The notes: a model not told the origin generated them from the sequence alone. A stretch of 64,000 nucleotides of DNA from Branchiostoma floridae (GCF_000003815.2 NC_049995.1:16553048-16617047), one strand, 5' to 3'; numbered from the stretch's first letter, positions 27,201-34,559 are shown. Numbers and translations are program-made.

Positions 27201-29230
27201 GTTCTTTCTCTCCAGCAGAATTTCAGATGAATCATACTCTCCTTGATTGATGCCATTATATGGTTCTGTCTAGGGGTGGGTACCGGTACAGAACATTCAG
27301 GTCCAGGTCCGGTTCAGGTCCAAAGGATCAGGTCCGGACCTGAACCTGGACCTGATTCAGTCTGTATCATAATAATGGTCCATTTTACTACAAAGAAATC
27401 TGTTTGGTGGAGTATTCGACTTACACTGACATTCTAAAATCCTACAACACTAACTGCACCTGTACGATTGACTGTAAAACTTGGTAGAAATGACTATAAA
27501 CTCTACTCTACTTCACTCTTGTTATTTTCTTCCACCTGCAAGTGTCAAAACGTGTGAATGCCTGATAAAATAATCGGTTAATTCTCTAATCGGTCCAACA
27601 TCCGGTCCACCTAATTTTTTCAGGTCCGGTTTTTCTGGACCGGTCCAATAAGAAAAACTGGTTTTGTACTGGTACGCTGTACCGATACCCAGCCCTAGTT
27701 CTGTCTATATCGTCTCTCAGGGTTGACACTTGACTTGTGCTTACACCCAGACCGCATGAGTTTCGTATTCACATTTTCTGGCTTAGGCTAACGTCACATT
27801 TCCACAAGGGGCCCGGCCAGGCAGCTTTGGGGAACAAAAAATATGATAAGACTTCAAAAACATTGGAACGGACCCAAAAATGATTCAACAACAATTGCTT
27901 TCACATATCTATTGGTATAAACTTTAATTTTTTGTTTCCGCAAACAGCCCGGCCAGGCCCCGAGTAGGAAAAGTGGCATAGGCCTTAGGTAAAGTTTGCA
28001 GGGAAAGAATGTAGTTTTTAAGTTAAACCTGCCACTGTACAATCTGGTTATTGAACAGAGTGAAAAAATCATACTTACTTCTTTCGCCACAAACTTTACC
28101 TAAGCCAAAAATGTGACATAGAACTCATACTGAGTCAGACTTGATATGTGAACCCCCAAACGACTGACAGATGTTACATGACATGTTGTCTGCCTGCCAT
28201 GCTGTTTCAGCCAATCATATCCATGAAAAATTTGTTCAGTGTTGTCCGATTGGTCAAACTATTTGAAGTTTGACCAATCAAATTGAAGAAAATTTTTGAA
28301 TGTAACATTTCAATCTGCTCTCATTGTTGTGGTCAACCATTATTTTCTGCTGTTCAAAAGTGAAACAGAAGAGGACTTAGATGGCTTTGGAAACAATGAA
28401 ATTTTGTTAACTGGAGATAGATCTGTATCAATGAAAAAAAGTTTTGTCTTGCATCAGTAATTTTATTGCTTGCCAATTGTAATCTAGAACTAAAATGCAA
28501 TCAACACAACATAGAACCTATAGCAGTAGTAGGTGTAGAAACCCTACTTTTCATTCCAGTCTATGAAACCTGCCTTCCAAATTACATAAATGTAAAAGAC
28601 TGGACTCAAATCTATTTTATGAGCTTAAATCGACACGTTCAACAAGGAAAATCAACAATTAGGCTCCCAAACAATGACTGGGACTCAAGAAAAATTTATA
28701 AAGCTGGAGACAGTCCTGGGTGGAACAAACTTTAGCCAAATTCTTTTAAAATCTAACACCAATGACCTGTACTATGTCATGCTAATCAAATTGCCAGATC
28801 CTTCTGTCTAAAAGTTAACGCTACTTCACCTTTATTCTTGGGATAACCTATATCCGTTGTTTTGAAAAAAAAACAGTATTTAGGGAGCGACCTACGGTGA
28901 TTTTAAACTGCAATGTTTTGAAAATACATGTATTGCAATTTAGAGCCACAGTCCGTTGACTTCTTATCCCTATATACTCTGCTGAAACAATGGATATAGC
29001 TTACCGCATGGATAAAGGTGACGTAGCGTTATAATGATATTCTAAAACCCATGAACTGTTAGTACAGTACTACGTCATGCTAATCAAAGTTTCTCTGTAA
29101 TATTTTTACCTTTGCCAGACACCGCCTGCCCCGTGAGCAATGGTGGCTGAAACTGCGCCCGCTCCTGCGAATCCTTGCCAAACACGAAAGCGTCTACGAG
29201 GTGGAGGGCGAAGAAACCAGCATTGAGTGA
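173..29230 (+). CDS. PFK: 6-phosphofructokinase, C-terminal part (spliced)
   Basis: ATP-dependent 6-phosphofructokinase, the committing step of glycolysis (fructose-6-phosphate to fructose-1,6-bisphosphate), cytosolic tetramer. Four exons join in frame: 173-284, 795-897, 21676-21790 and 29119-29230 (stop TGA 29228-29230). Seen: the animal PFK signature [17 protein letters not shown] spans exons 1-2, followed by PFDRN; exon 3 ends in [12 protein letters not shown] and exon 4 carries [16 protein letters not shown], both matching the extreme C-terminus of eukaryotic PFK. Every junction has AG/GT and compatible phase. The 5' part of the gene lies upstream of the window. Exon 24623-24722 can replace exon 3. 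Intron 2 is 20.8 kb and full of repeats. Paralog type (muscle/liver/platelet) cannot be assigned; invertebrates usually have one gene. Identification is very secure. Confidence 0.95.
526..572. repeat. (GACA)n microsatellite
   Basis: A run of GACAGACAGACAGA units with a few variants, inside the PFK intron 285-794. No gene is seen there. Confidence 0.85.
735..788. repeat. (TTGA)n microsatellite replacing a polypyrimidine tract
   Basis: About 13 TTGA/CTGA units run up to the acceptor ATCCCAG at 788-794 of the next PFK exon. The usual pyrimidine run is replaced by this repeat, so the acceptor context is unusual. Confidence 0.8.
795..897 (+). CDS. PFK: PFK exon ([10 protein letters not shown] to HNNYKEE)
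   Basis: The acceptor ends in CCCAG at 794 and the donor is GTGAGC at 898. It encodes [18 protein letters not shown] and then a helix ending NNYKEE plus one base. PFDRN is the conserved substrate-site segment of the regulatory half of PFK. The next exon starts with two bases, completing a Gly codon. Confidence 0.95.
999..1275. repeat. Imperfect inverted-repeat element
   Basis: The arms at about 1003-1078 and 1200-1275 are diverged reverse complements (shared core CTCAGACAYCTTCCTCAGAG). The loop has a G-run at 1131-1138. No coding sequence is seen. It is probably a MITE-like insertion, bounded on the right by a fragment of the preceding PFK exon end. Confidence 0.55.
1276..1323 (+). pseudogene. 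Duplicated fragment of PFK exon 3' end and donor
   Basis: This segment matches 868-914 across the end of the PFK exon and its donor (shared AAGATGCACAACAACTACA, GGAGGAAGGT, GAAATAT). It has one insertion that breaks the frame and a donor changed to GTCAGC. No acceptor-proximal part is present, so it is a partial local duplication, separated from its parent by the inverted-repeat element 999-1275. Confidence 0.7.
1383..1560 (-). mobile_element. GIY-YIG retroelement 3' fragment (Penelope-like?)
   Basis: On the minus strand the translation contains [21 protein letters not shown], the C-terminal tail of the GIY-YIG endonuclease found in Penelope-like and related animal retroelements. A closely related fragment with a similar downstream sequence lies at 43040-43215. 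Only the end of the ORF and its 3' flank survive. Confidence 0.6.
1818..2305. repeat. Dispersed element with internal TTATGCATAA minisatellite (copy 1)
   Basis: The element starts near ACACCCTCCGGTTTTATTTG, contains a unique ~150-bp part, then about 300 bp of tandem units alternating ATGCATAATTATGCATAA with GGGTTCCAAGG. It ends near GGATCAAAGAA. The whole element recurs in reverse orientation at 16938-17405. No ORF. Class unknown; the palindromic ATGCAT-rich units are its hallmark. Confidence 0.8.
2640..2750. mobile_element. hAT-like MITE, decayed end
   Basis: It matches the right arm of the MITEs at 29248, 34408, 43919 and 54813 (GATACTATYTTATGC then ATCTGCYTGGAGATTA). Only one arm is found here. 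Confidence 0.5.
2751..4130. other. PFK intron, no feature recognised
   Basis: AT-rich intronic sequence on the PFK strand. Short open frames here have no recognisable domain. About 3360-3720 is less AT-rich and may be an old repeat, but I cannot classify it. Confidence 0.5.
4135..4232. repeat. Minisatellite, ATGCAGAATTCTGC units
   Basis: Four imperfect copies of a ~22-bp unit centred on the palindrome GCAGAATTCTGC. Confidence 0.75.
4567..4920 (-). mobile_element. Two tRNA-derived SINE copies
   Basis: Read on the minus strand, 4799-4920 and 4567-4690 each show a tRNA-like head: an A-box-like TTGGTCGAACGG and a B box GGGTTCGATCCC / GGGCTCGATCCC, followed by the same tail. A short repeat of CTAGCCTGTTACTCA lies between them (4699-4775). 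They are SINE heads, not functional tRNA genes, because the acceptor and anticodon stems do not close cleanly. Confidence 0.6.
4921..9160. other. PFK intron, only simple repeats seen
   Basis: AT-rich intronic DNA without a recognisable gene. It contains GTAGA-type repeats (about 7517-7546) and a poly-T/poly-G tract followed by poly-T (8059-8102). Short open frames in both strands look like noise. Confidence 0.5.
9161..9610. repeat. Repeat A, left copy of an A-B-B-A block
   Basis: This 450-bp segment recurs at 11361-11810, same orientation, apparently identical at every base I compared. The two copies flank two tandem copies of an ~874-bp segment. It resembles a long terminal repeat in position but lacks TG...CA ends. 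Confidence 0.85.
9611..10484. repeat. Repeat B, first tandem copy
   Basis: 874 bp, repeated head-to-tail at 10485-11357 with only a handful of differences. Its two ends are themselves diverged inverted repeats: the first ~180 bp and the reverse complement of the last ~180 bp share GATGCG, CCAAGTTTCAAAG-like and CAGGTGTCAGAGG-like blocks. So B is probably a palindromic DNA element. Confidence 0.8.
10485..11357. repeat. Repeat B, second tandem copy
   Basis: 873 bp; differs from copy one by about five substitutions (for example TATATCCTTGG/TATATCATTGG and GCCATTTTAG/GCCATATTAG) and one G in a homopolymer. The near identity points to a very recent duplication or an assembly artefact. Confidence 0.8.
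11361..11810. repeat. Repeat A, right copy
   Basis: Direct repeat of 9161-9610 at a constant offset of 2200. CTACA precedes it and ACAAG follows it. Confidence 0.85.
11811..13125. other. PFK intron, no feature recognised
   Basis: No exon or clear repeat found. Open frames around 12010-12392 on both strands lack any motif I can name. Confidence 0.45.
13130..13225 (-). mobile_element. tRNA-derived SINE head
   Basis: The minus strand reads as a tRNA-like sequence: A-box-like TGGCGTAAGAG, an anticodon arm TTTGGTTCGTAACCCAG with CGT in the loop, and a B-box-like GGCTCAAATCTG. The stems are imperfect, so it is a SINE remnant. Confidence 0.5.
13344..13665. repeat. ~110-bp minisatellite, three copies
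   Basis: Three tandem units share GTGTGCCATGCAGGCTAGAT / TGTATGTGCC and GATCGGACATGTGA. The third is truncated. Open frames through it on both strands simply reflect the periodicity. Confidence 0.85.
13716..14255 (-). mobile_element. LINE 3' end (non-LTR retrotransposon)
   Basis: The minus strand encodes the C-terminal tail of a LINE reverse-transcriptase polyprotein: [16 protein letters not shown], then [19 protein letters not shown], the conserved zinc-knuckle-like end of CR1/L2-type ORF2. It is followed by a short 3' UTR, AATAAAGGTCTTCATTCA and a (TTCA)n tail at 13716-13735. The 5' part is missing (typical 5' truncation). Confidence 0.75.
14256..16010. other. PFK intron, little recognised
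   Basis: No exon seen. About 15900-15995 ends in GGCTTCCACTGTATAG, similar to the Tigger-like MITE at 55363-55539, and may be a decayed arm of that family. Confidence 0.4.
16013..16740. mobile_element. Non-autonomous DNA transposon, ~728 bp
   Basis: Terminal inverted repeats are GACCCCATTCACACTCAG at the left and its complement at the right, continuing imperfectly through CGATTCGAATAAAA. AGATTA flanks both sides apart from one base. The interior has open frames without a recognisable transposase. Confidence 0.7.
16800..16890 (-). mobile_element. tRNA-derived SINE head
   Basis: The minus strand has the tRNA-like core TGGTGTGGCGTGC, an anticodon arm CTGGGTTTGTAACCTGG (loop TGT) and a B-box-like GGGTTGGAATTCC. 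The ends do not pair into an acceptor stem. Confidence 0.5.
16938..17405. repeat. Dispersed element with TTATGCATAA minisatellite (copy 2, inverted)
   Basis: Reverse complement of 1818-2305, including both the tandem part (16950-17215) and the unique part through CAAATAAAACCGGAGGGTGT. The two copies form an inverted pair about 14.6 kb apart. Confidence 0.8.
17406..19960. other. PFK intron; one decayed MITE arm
   Basis: A MITE arm (CTCCAAGCAGATCCTACG, TAGCATAAGATA) lies at about 18268-18370. Otherwise no exon, RNA or clear repeat. The 165-codon frame at 18840-19337 shows no domain. Confidence 0.45.
19866..19930. mobile_element. Fragment related to the 27271-27697 element
   Basis: GTGGGTACTGATACAGAAAA followed by TTCAGGTTCAGGTCC repeats matches the left arm of the element at 27271. 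Confidence 0.5.
19966..20506 (-). mobile_element. SINE-like repeat interrupted by a MITE
   Basis: The parts 19966-20076 and 20408-20506 match, in order, the repeat also seen at 58491-58945 and 60283-60620 (GGCCGCACCTGGGGCAAT, CCGAATGGCAGC, CAATTCAGCCCCTGGCTG). The middle is a separate insertion. Confidence 0.65.
20077..20407. mobile_element. MITE with GGCTCTAGCCAGC ends
   Basis: Terminal inverted repeats GGCTCTAGCCAGC / GCTGGCTAGAGCC, with CCGTC..GACGG further in. It sits inside the SINE-like repeat; a copy of its right end recurs at 20970-20990. Confidence 0.7.
20529..20585 (+). pseudogene. Damaged copy 1 of PFK penultimate exon
   Basis: Preceded by TTTTTTTTTCACCCGTAG, it matches the intact exon 21676-21790 through GGCTTGTC. 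About 35 bp are then deleted before it resumes at CAGTCCTGTTAC. The deletion removes the conserved [11 protein letters not shown] stretch, so it cannot substitute for the exon. Confidence 0.85.
20609..20895. mobile_element. MITE with TACTGTAAATGCA ends
   Basis: Ends TACTGTAAATG... and ...CATTTACAGTA. The interior has two tandem copies of a ~95-bp block with CATGGAAAAATGTTCG and GGTGAAGCGGCC. It lies between damaged exon copies 1 and 2. Confidence 0.7.
20941..20968 (+). pseudogene. Damaged copy 2 of PFK penultimate exon
   Basis: It has the same acceptor context as the intact exon (GTTGCCATCCCCAG), then 28 matching bases before switching abruptly to the right end of the GGCTCTAGCCAGC MITE. This marks a duplication breakpoint. 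Confidence 0.85.
21114..21201 (+). pseudogene. Damaged copy 3 of PFK penultimate exon
   Basis: It matches the intact exon from its first base through CAGTCCTGTTAC, including the reading frame for [16 protein letters not shown]. It then diverges to TGCCCCAAGGCCTC, with no donor at the expected place. The acceptor context is the CACCCGTAG type shared with copy 1. Confidence 0.85.
21257..21651. mobile_element. Tc1/mariner (Tigger-like) MITE
   Basis: Ends TACAGTCAAACCTGCCCAAG and its complement, with TA at both borders, the usual target duplication of this superfamily. No transposase. Confidence 0.75.
21676..21790 (+). CDS. PFK: PFK penultimate exon (form A)
   Basis: Acceptor CCCCAG at 21675, donor GTGAGT at 21791. 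Encodes [18 protein letters not shown]...[13 protein letters not shown] and two bases. Entry phase is 1 and exit phase 2, matching exons 795-897 and 29119-29230. It aligns with the vertebrate segment ending QPVxxLKxxTDF. Confidence 0.93.
22213..22577. mobile_element. MITE with CAGGGCTYGAAATA ends
   Basis: Ends CAGGGCTTGAAATA and TATTTCGAGCCCTG. The interior has repeated TGCAGGT / ACCTGCA motifs. A second copy lies at 24155-24510. Confidence 0.75.
22741..22835. repeat. (ACAG)n/(GA)n microsatellite
   Basis: ACAGACAGACAGA runs merging into GAGAGAGAGA. Confidence 0.9.
23337..23520. repeat. ~28-bp minisatellite
   Basis: About six imperfect units of AGTAGCAATCTGTAAACT plus AAGTCAAA. Confidence 0.8.
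23686..23896. mobile_element. MITE, CTAGTTCACCTTTATC family, copy 1
   Basis: Near-palindromic ~210 bp element with ends CTAGTTCACCTTTATC and GATAAAGGTGAACTAG. Four more copies lie at 24947, 25744, 26737 and 28821. Confidence 0.8.
24155..24510. mobile_element. MITE with CAGGGCTCGAAATA end, copy 2
   Basis: Left end CAGGGCTCGAAATACTGG, right end AAGTTTCGAGCCCTG; same family as 22213-22577. Confidence 0.7.
24623..24722 (+). CDS. PFK: PFK alternative penultimate exon (form B)
   Basis: Acceptor GTTAAGAG at 24622, donor GTGAGT at 24723. In the same entry phase as form A it encodes [20 protein letters not shown], then [13 protein letters not shown] plus two bases. The C-terminal third is clearly homologous to form A (PVxHLKxxxDF); the first part is different, and the exon is five codons shorter. 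Entry and exit phases equal form A. Splicing both forms together would read into a TGA after nine codons, and skipping both would shift the frame, so only either-or use makes protein. Inferred mutually exclusive exon; expression not shown. Confidence 0.8.
24947..25165. mobile_element. MITE, CTAGTTCACCTTTATC family, copy 2
   Basis: Ends CTAGTCCACCTTTATCC and GGATAAAGGTGAACTAG; diverged inner arms. Confidence 0.8.
25744..25960. mobile_element. MITE, CTAGTTCACCTTTATC family, copy 3
   Basis: Ends CTAGTTCACCTTTATCCG and CGGATAAAGGTGAACTAG. Confidence 0.85.
25961..26736. other. PFK intron, no feature recognised
   Basis: AT-rich sequence between two MITE copies. No exon or RNA seen. Confidence 0.5.
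26737..26951. mobile_element. MITE, CTAGTTCACCTTTATC family, copy 4
   Basis: Left end CTAGTTCACCTTGATCCG, right end GGATAAAGGTGAAGCAG; more diverged than copies 2-3. Confidence 0.75.
27263..27705. mobile_element. hAT-like MITE with GTTCTGTC target duplication
   Basis: Ends TAGGGGTGGGTACCGGTAC and GTACCGATACCCAGCCCTA lie at 27271-27697, flanked by exact 8-bp GTTCTGTC on both sides (27263-27270, 27698-27705). Eight-base duplications are typical of hAT. The interior carries CAGGTCCGG-type repeats. Confidence 0.85.
27781..28120. repeat. Imperfect inverted repeat
   Basis: CTTAGGTAAAGTTTG (27980s) and CAAACTTTACCTAAG (28090s), plus paired GCCCGGCCAGGC blocks at 27812 and 27950, suggest a decayed palindromic element. 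Confidence 0.4.
28121..28820. other. PFK intron, no feature recognised
   Basis: No exon or repeat identified. An 89-codon frame at 28466-28735 has no recognisable motif. Confidence 0.45.
28821..29026. mobile_element. MITE, CTAGTTCACCTTTATC family, copy 5
   Basis: Diverged copy with AACGCTACTTCACCTTTAT at the left and GATAAAGGTGACGTAGCGTT at the right. The outer AACGCTA/TAGCGTT suggests the true termini extend beyond CTAG. Confidence 0.75.
29119..29230 (+). CDS. PFK: PFK last exon
   Basis: Acceptor TTTGCCAG at 29118. Encodes [20 protein letters not shown], then a short acidic tail ending TSIE and TGA at 29228-29230. [14 protein letters not shown] is the invariant C-terminal block of animal PFK. 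The first base completes Gln (from form A) or Lys (from form B). Confidence 0.95.
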
Positions 29231-29239
29231 GAGGGGAGC

Positions 29240-29657
29240 GTTAAAATTCAATCTCCAAGCAGATCCTACAATGGCATAAAATAGTACCAAACTGGCCAAG
29301 GAGTGTAGTCAGCCAAGAGGTGTCCATTTGCCATGTAGAATCTGCCCCCAGTTGGCTAGAACAAAGGCTATTAACATCTAATTGTTTCCCAATCAAACTG
29401 TGCTTGCAGTGTAGATGCTAATTGCCCTCCTTCTTGTTTTGTGCTAACTTCCAACTGGGACATGTGTTATTAGTCGCTGACTTTGTCCCAGTGCAAGTCG
29501 CTCGTAAAATAATTAGCACATGGCAACACCATTGTTGAATAGAAATGCTCCTCCCTGTTTCAGTGGAGGCAGATCCGCGGTAGCCAAACACACTCCTCTG
29601 CCAGCTTTTGATACTATCTTATGCTATCATAGGATCTGCTTGGAGATTAGTTAAAAC
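29240..29657. mobile_element. hAT-like MITE just after the PFK stop
   Basis: TCAATCTCCAAGCAGATCCT at the left and AGGATCTGCTTGGAGATTA at the right (29248-29649) are flanked by GTTAAAAT and GTTAAAAC, an 8-bp duplication with one change. It lies 9 bp downstream of the PFK stop, so it is part of the PFK 3' UTR. The middle (about 29340-29560) is unlike other family members. Confidence 0.75.
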
Positions 29658-29745
29658 TGGCGAGAGTGTGTGTCAGTGTGTGCAGTAACATCATCGCTGG
29701 ACATTGAAAGTTCATCTGTGTTGGTAGAAGTCATTATTGGACTAG

Positions 29746-30140
29746 TTGAACTGCAATGTCCAACACGAAAATTGGACTCACCCAAATTTTCGACTGAACA
29801 GCACCAGTCTTTGTGAAGGAATCATTGAACAATCCACTTCTGTTGTGACGTCACCTCAACATTTTCACGTAAAATCACCGGGTCATTCGTTTTCACTGGA
29901 TAAAGTTAAGATCTTGGACATAGAGCCAGACTTTTTTGCTAGAGGGATCAAAGAAGCCATCTACATCAGAGCTTTACAACCATCCCTGAACAGAGACGGT
30001 GGGCACCATAGACTTCCTGCAACCTATGATCCACTGCTTATGACTCACGTGTTCTATCGGCATAACGTGACGTTATGTGTTGGATATTGCGGTTTGAATA
30101 GTTCAATAATTGCTGGACCTTGGTGCTGTAGTGTGTAGCA
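29746..30140 (+). mobile_element. GIY-YIG retroelement endonuclease tail
   Basis: The open frame (130 codons) contains SFSLDKVKILDIE, then [20 protein letters not shown] and HHRLPATYDPLLMTH. This is the C-terminal half of a GIY-YIG nuclease of the kind fused to reverse transcriptase in Penelope-like and related animal retroelements. The catalytic GIY-YIG N-terminal part is absent, so it is a remnant. Two shorter relatives are at 1383 and 43040. Confidence 0.7.
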
Positions 30141-33100
30141 ACGTTTTAGCTTGCCACCCCCGAAACTTAAAGTGGACCACTCCATATAAGCAGCATGCCA
30201 GAGGAAAGCTAGCAGATACCATTGCAGCAAATAGGGGTGGACAAGGTGGTTTGAGCATACCCAAGACTTTTAAAAGGTGGTTATCAAAAAGGTTCCTTAC
30301 TAAAAAAAAGTGCTGAGCATGGTTAATATTTATATACAGTGTTGTATAGTGAATTTGAGGTTCTGCTAGCAAATTCTGCACTATGAAGTTGAGTAAAGAT
30401 AACTGCTTACTATAGTATATAGGCTGTTAGAAGATGACAAAAAAGTTAAGAAGAGAACAAAATGCCTTATAAAGGATGTATAAGTGATCAGAAATTCTTT
30501 AAAAAGATTGTTGTGTGGAAATGGTTAACAAATAAGGATAGATTGTTAGAATATGCTTGATATCTATAGATGTTAAAAGCAATAGAAAATGAATATATAT
30601 GGAAAATACCTGACAGTGTAGAGAAAGGGGGGTCAGAATGATAAAGTTTTTGTGGTTAAAGTTAGTAAAAAAAAGTTTTTATAACTGTTTGTAAGGAGGC
30701 ACCCAAGGATGCGTAATTCTATGACATAAGCTAATTCCCATGGCTAATTATTATCCCTACTTGGCCAATCTCTAGGATTTTAAAATGGGAATATCATGCA
30801 AAACAAGTATGAAAATATGACCCAAAACACACAAAGCGTAAAAACATTCACTTTTACTTGATAAAATTAATTGTCAAATCACTGACAATGTAACACAGCT
30901 TCCGTGAGATACCTGGGAAAAAGATGCTACTTCTTAATAACTTTTCAGACAGATTATTGGTGGGGGTAGGGTTAGGGGTGAGTCTTTGGCTTATTCCACT
31001 ATCTAAAGTACGTAAAAGGTGTACAGTGAGGTGTATTTTGTAGTACCGTGAGAGCATGTTTTATTTTGTATATCCCCGTGCTGCTATCCATGATGAATAT
31101 GAATGATCCCCCAGCAGAATATACAAAAATGTCTAAACTTCTGATACATGTAAATATAAAATGCAGGTCAACATCCACTTAGATCATATGAACAGTGCAC
31201 TAGAGATGCAACAAAGGAAGAAATCCTCTCTGCCAAGTTCAATCAAAAAGCAATGAAAATATTGGGTAATTCTGAATTTTCTTTGTAGCATATAAAAACT
31301 AGTTGAGATGGAGGCCTGGTATTTTTAATGTCCAAGTACTATATAAAAAAGACCATAACAGCGTAAACTGTCCAGATTTTGTAATGTCAAGATTATAACT
31401 GTTGAGATTTTGCACAAAACGAAACCTGCAAGTCACAATGTTATTAGAAGCTGAAGAACCCAACATCTGCTTGGAGAGATGTGGATAGATTTTGTGGTAA
31501 GATGACACATCATCTCGATAGCAATAATGGATAAAGTTGCTTGCTATATATCAGAAATTTTTCCTGATGAAAAATTGAATTCTTAACTGTTTTTTTGCCA
31601 CACCACTGGCGATAATGTTGTCACCGTGGTACAAGTGGTAATGAATATTTGTTGCATTTAAGGCCCTTGTTGTAAGAATTAAAATGACAAGAGTTTCCAC
31701 TTTGAGACAATAATAGCATAAATTGAACTATGAGTAAAATTTCATATTTGAAAACATAGTCCCATCTTATGGTATGTAGTCTACAATGTTACAATTATTT
31801 GGTGATGCTGGTTAAAGTGGTGCTGGTTATTCATTCACACCAGTAAAAAAAATAAAACTTTTTTCTGCGCCAAATTGTTGTAGTTGAAAATGCCATGGTA
31901 AAACCAGTTTTGTTATACTTTATTTGTTGAAGAAAAAAAAAATAATGTGAAGTTTTGTATTGACAAAATGGCAAGTTTTGGAGTGTTGTATGTTAGGGAT
32001 ATGCTCAATTGAAATTTAACACTGACCTTACATGATTTTATGAGCCTCACAAGAGGGTCTTGACGATTGATCTTTGAGTACTCTGTTGTAAACAGTGACT
32101 TCACTAGACAAAAGTACATTGCAGTAAATGTAAGATGCTTTGTGTATTGCTACATGCTGTTTGAGCTATCCTTGTTAGAGATATGTGATTGTATCTTTAG
32201 TCTGTGATATATCAAAAGTTAGTGAATGAGTGGAATTGATGCTTAGGTCATATTGATTTGATTATTATATGGATGACATTCGGTGAAATAATGTTGCCTA
32301 AGTGGTCACAAAGGTTGAAAAAACGAAACATTGTATACTAAACAATAAATTCTGCATGGATTTTGGAACTTTATCCAATAGTAATATTCTGTTTTCAGAT
32401 TATTGTTTTTGAATTTACAGAATATATTTGTTCTCTTTGCACAATTTGCAATATATAGACAGAAACTGTTTTTACATGTTGGAAACAGACGAAAATTGAT
32501 GTGTGTGGGTGATTGTAATCCATATATTAATCAAGTCAGTATGGCCTTACAGCATGTATCAAAATTACATATATTGTAAATTTAGAGGCGTGGCTGCTAA
32601 GTTGTGATTGCATGAAATGCATAGCAAGTATTATACATTCAAGTAAGTATTAATTGGAAAAGGTACAAATTATTTCTAGTAGTATTGTACATGTTCATTG
32701 TTACTTTTTGTATCACAGATACTCTTTTTCTTTGCTGTTAGTAATTCCTTTGGATGAAGCCTTGTAATTTTTTGGCGACGCCTCAGGGGTGAGACACTCA
32801 CGTTTACACTCACTTGTTTTTGCTCCGTTTCTTCTACTTTTCCTGTTCCAAACAAATGAGGTCAATGACCTGGTCCAGACGGCTGTCACCATGGTTACTG
32901 GTACAGTAGCAAACTCCCTGTGGTGTTCAATTACATAATGTAGCAAATGGCAGGACAGAGCTGGAGAGGCTGTTCATCATATATATGAATGTGTTTGAGA
33001 AGGAATTTAAAAAAAAAAACAGTAGTTCGATGGGCTAGACTGTGAGAGGAAAAAAATTGCATTTTCTTGCAAATGTTACATTTCTAGTTTTAATAATCTT

Positions 33101-33811
33101 ATTGTCAAACTTTCGTCGTTATGTTCACTGCTTAATCTAGTGTGGACAGGATTTCTGTGTACTTGCCAGTGTAGTTTACATTCTTCAAGTTTGCACACAA
33201 AAGGAGACTGATATTCTAAGCTGTTAACTGATGTTCTCTATGGTGTATTTATTTGCCTTCGTCAAATGGCAAGAGACGGGAAGACATAGTCGTTGTGCAA
33301 GGGTTTGAAGTGAAAGATTTTGAGAAGTGAAATTCTTGTAGAAATGTTACAACTGTATAACTGCAGCAATTTTACAGCATCGTTTGTCAATAAAGTGGGG
33401 AAATTAGGAAATCCAATACTTGTATTTGTTTTCTGTTGTTATGACGTTTTCTATACCGGTACAAGAATTTTGCAGCATCGGAAGATTTGAAGAAAAGTAA
33501 ACACATGAAAATTCAGATGTTACTTGAAGGATTTCGAAATGAATAGATACGGTTGGAGATTAGTTAGACGTCAGACATCAAGTTAAAACAATACCTCGGC
33601 TAATTTGGCTAATTGTCTTGGTGCTTTTGCTACTCCTTCAAAGTTTAAGAATCACGAAAAAAATCGATAGGAAAATCTTCAGGCAAATGTATTTTCCTCT
33701 GGCTAGTTTTCCGTGCAGCTTGGCGGGTATCTCCACCTACACTGCGCCACAATTTGCGCTAGGTACAAGTTATAAAATTAATACTTTAGTTCCATATATT
33801 TTCCCATTCAA
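30141..33811. other. AT-rich region, candidate PFK 3' UTR or intergenic
   Basis: No exons, tRNAs or clear transposons recognised in 3.6 kb. AATAAA sequences occur at 32344-32349 and 33389-33394 on the plus strand. Whether PFK transcripts extend this far cannot be told from sequence. Confidence 0.4.
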
Positions 33812-34115
33812 AATGCGGACTAACCTGGAATCCAGTCTAGTTGTGGCACGGCCTACCGTAGTTAGTATATTTTCTCTACGGGGTCAGTGCAGCTCTAAGC
33901 CGCCGGTGTAATCATTCACACCCGGTAGGATTTTGCCCAGTGGGAGTTAATTAATAGGCAATTAACTCCCACTGGGCCAAGTCTAACCGCGTGAAAATCC
34001 TACCGGGTGTGAATGATTACCCCGGCGGCTGAGAGCTACACTGGCCCCGTAGAGAGCCTAAACTAACTACGGTAACCGAGCCAGTAGTAGACTGGATTCC
34101 AGGTTAAATGCGGAC
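33812..34115. mobile_element. 286-bp palindromic MITE with 9-bp target duplication
   Basis: The element 33821-34106 begins TAACCTGGAATCCAGTCTAG and ends with its near complement; arms of ~135 bp are largely complementary around the centre. Exact AATGCGGAC flanks both sides (33812-33820, 34107-34115). Ends resemble the 121-bp element at 49809. Confidence 0.85.
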
Positions 34116-34407
34116 ATGACAACAGCTACTACTGCAGCAGCTACAGAACGAATGTTTTGACAAAGTGACGTAATACAAACATGTATGGAACATGCACTGC
34201 TCGTGAGGGCACCAGGCCAAAGGTCACGGGTGAAAGTCCGCCGGTTGGATAACCATACGTTCTTGTTAGAAGCAGATCTGACGACACTTGGACACTCTTT
34301 GTCAAAAATAAAGTAAGTGCATTTGATTTTGTCTTTTTCTGTTAAAAGTGATAAATATCATTTGGCAAGGTGCGTGTGCCTGTGTCATATTCCTTGTTTA
34401 TGTTAAT

Positions 34408-34559
34408 TAATCTCCAAACAGATCCTATTGTGCGCATTATTAAGCTTGCCGAAGGAGTGTAGCCGGCCTGGGTGGGAAATACACACTCCTAGACCGGCTA
34501 CACTTCTTCGACAAGCTTTGATACTATCTTATCCCACCGTAGGATCTGCTTGGAGATTA
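34408..34559. mobile_element. hAT-like MITE, short complete copy
   Basis: Ends TAATCTCCAAACAGATCCTA and TAGGATCTGCTTGGAGATTA; inner inverted blocks around AGTGTAGCCGG / CCGGCTACACT. Confidence 0.8.

Noticed and set aside
29746-30138. 130-codon frame as a host gene
   Set aside because: Its conserved part is the tail of a GIY-YIG retroelement nuclease with the catalytic half missing.
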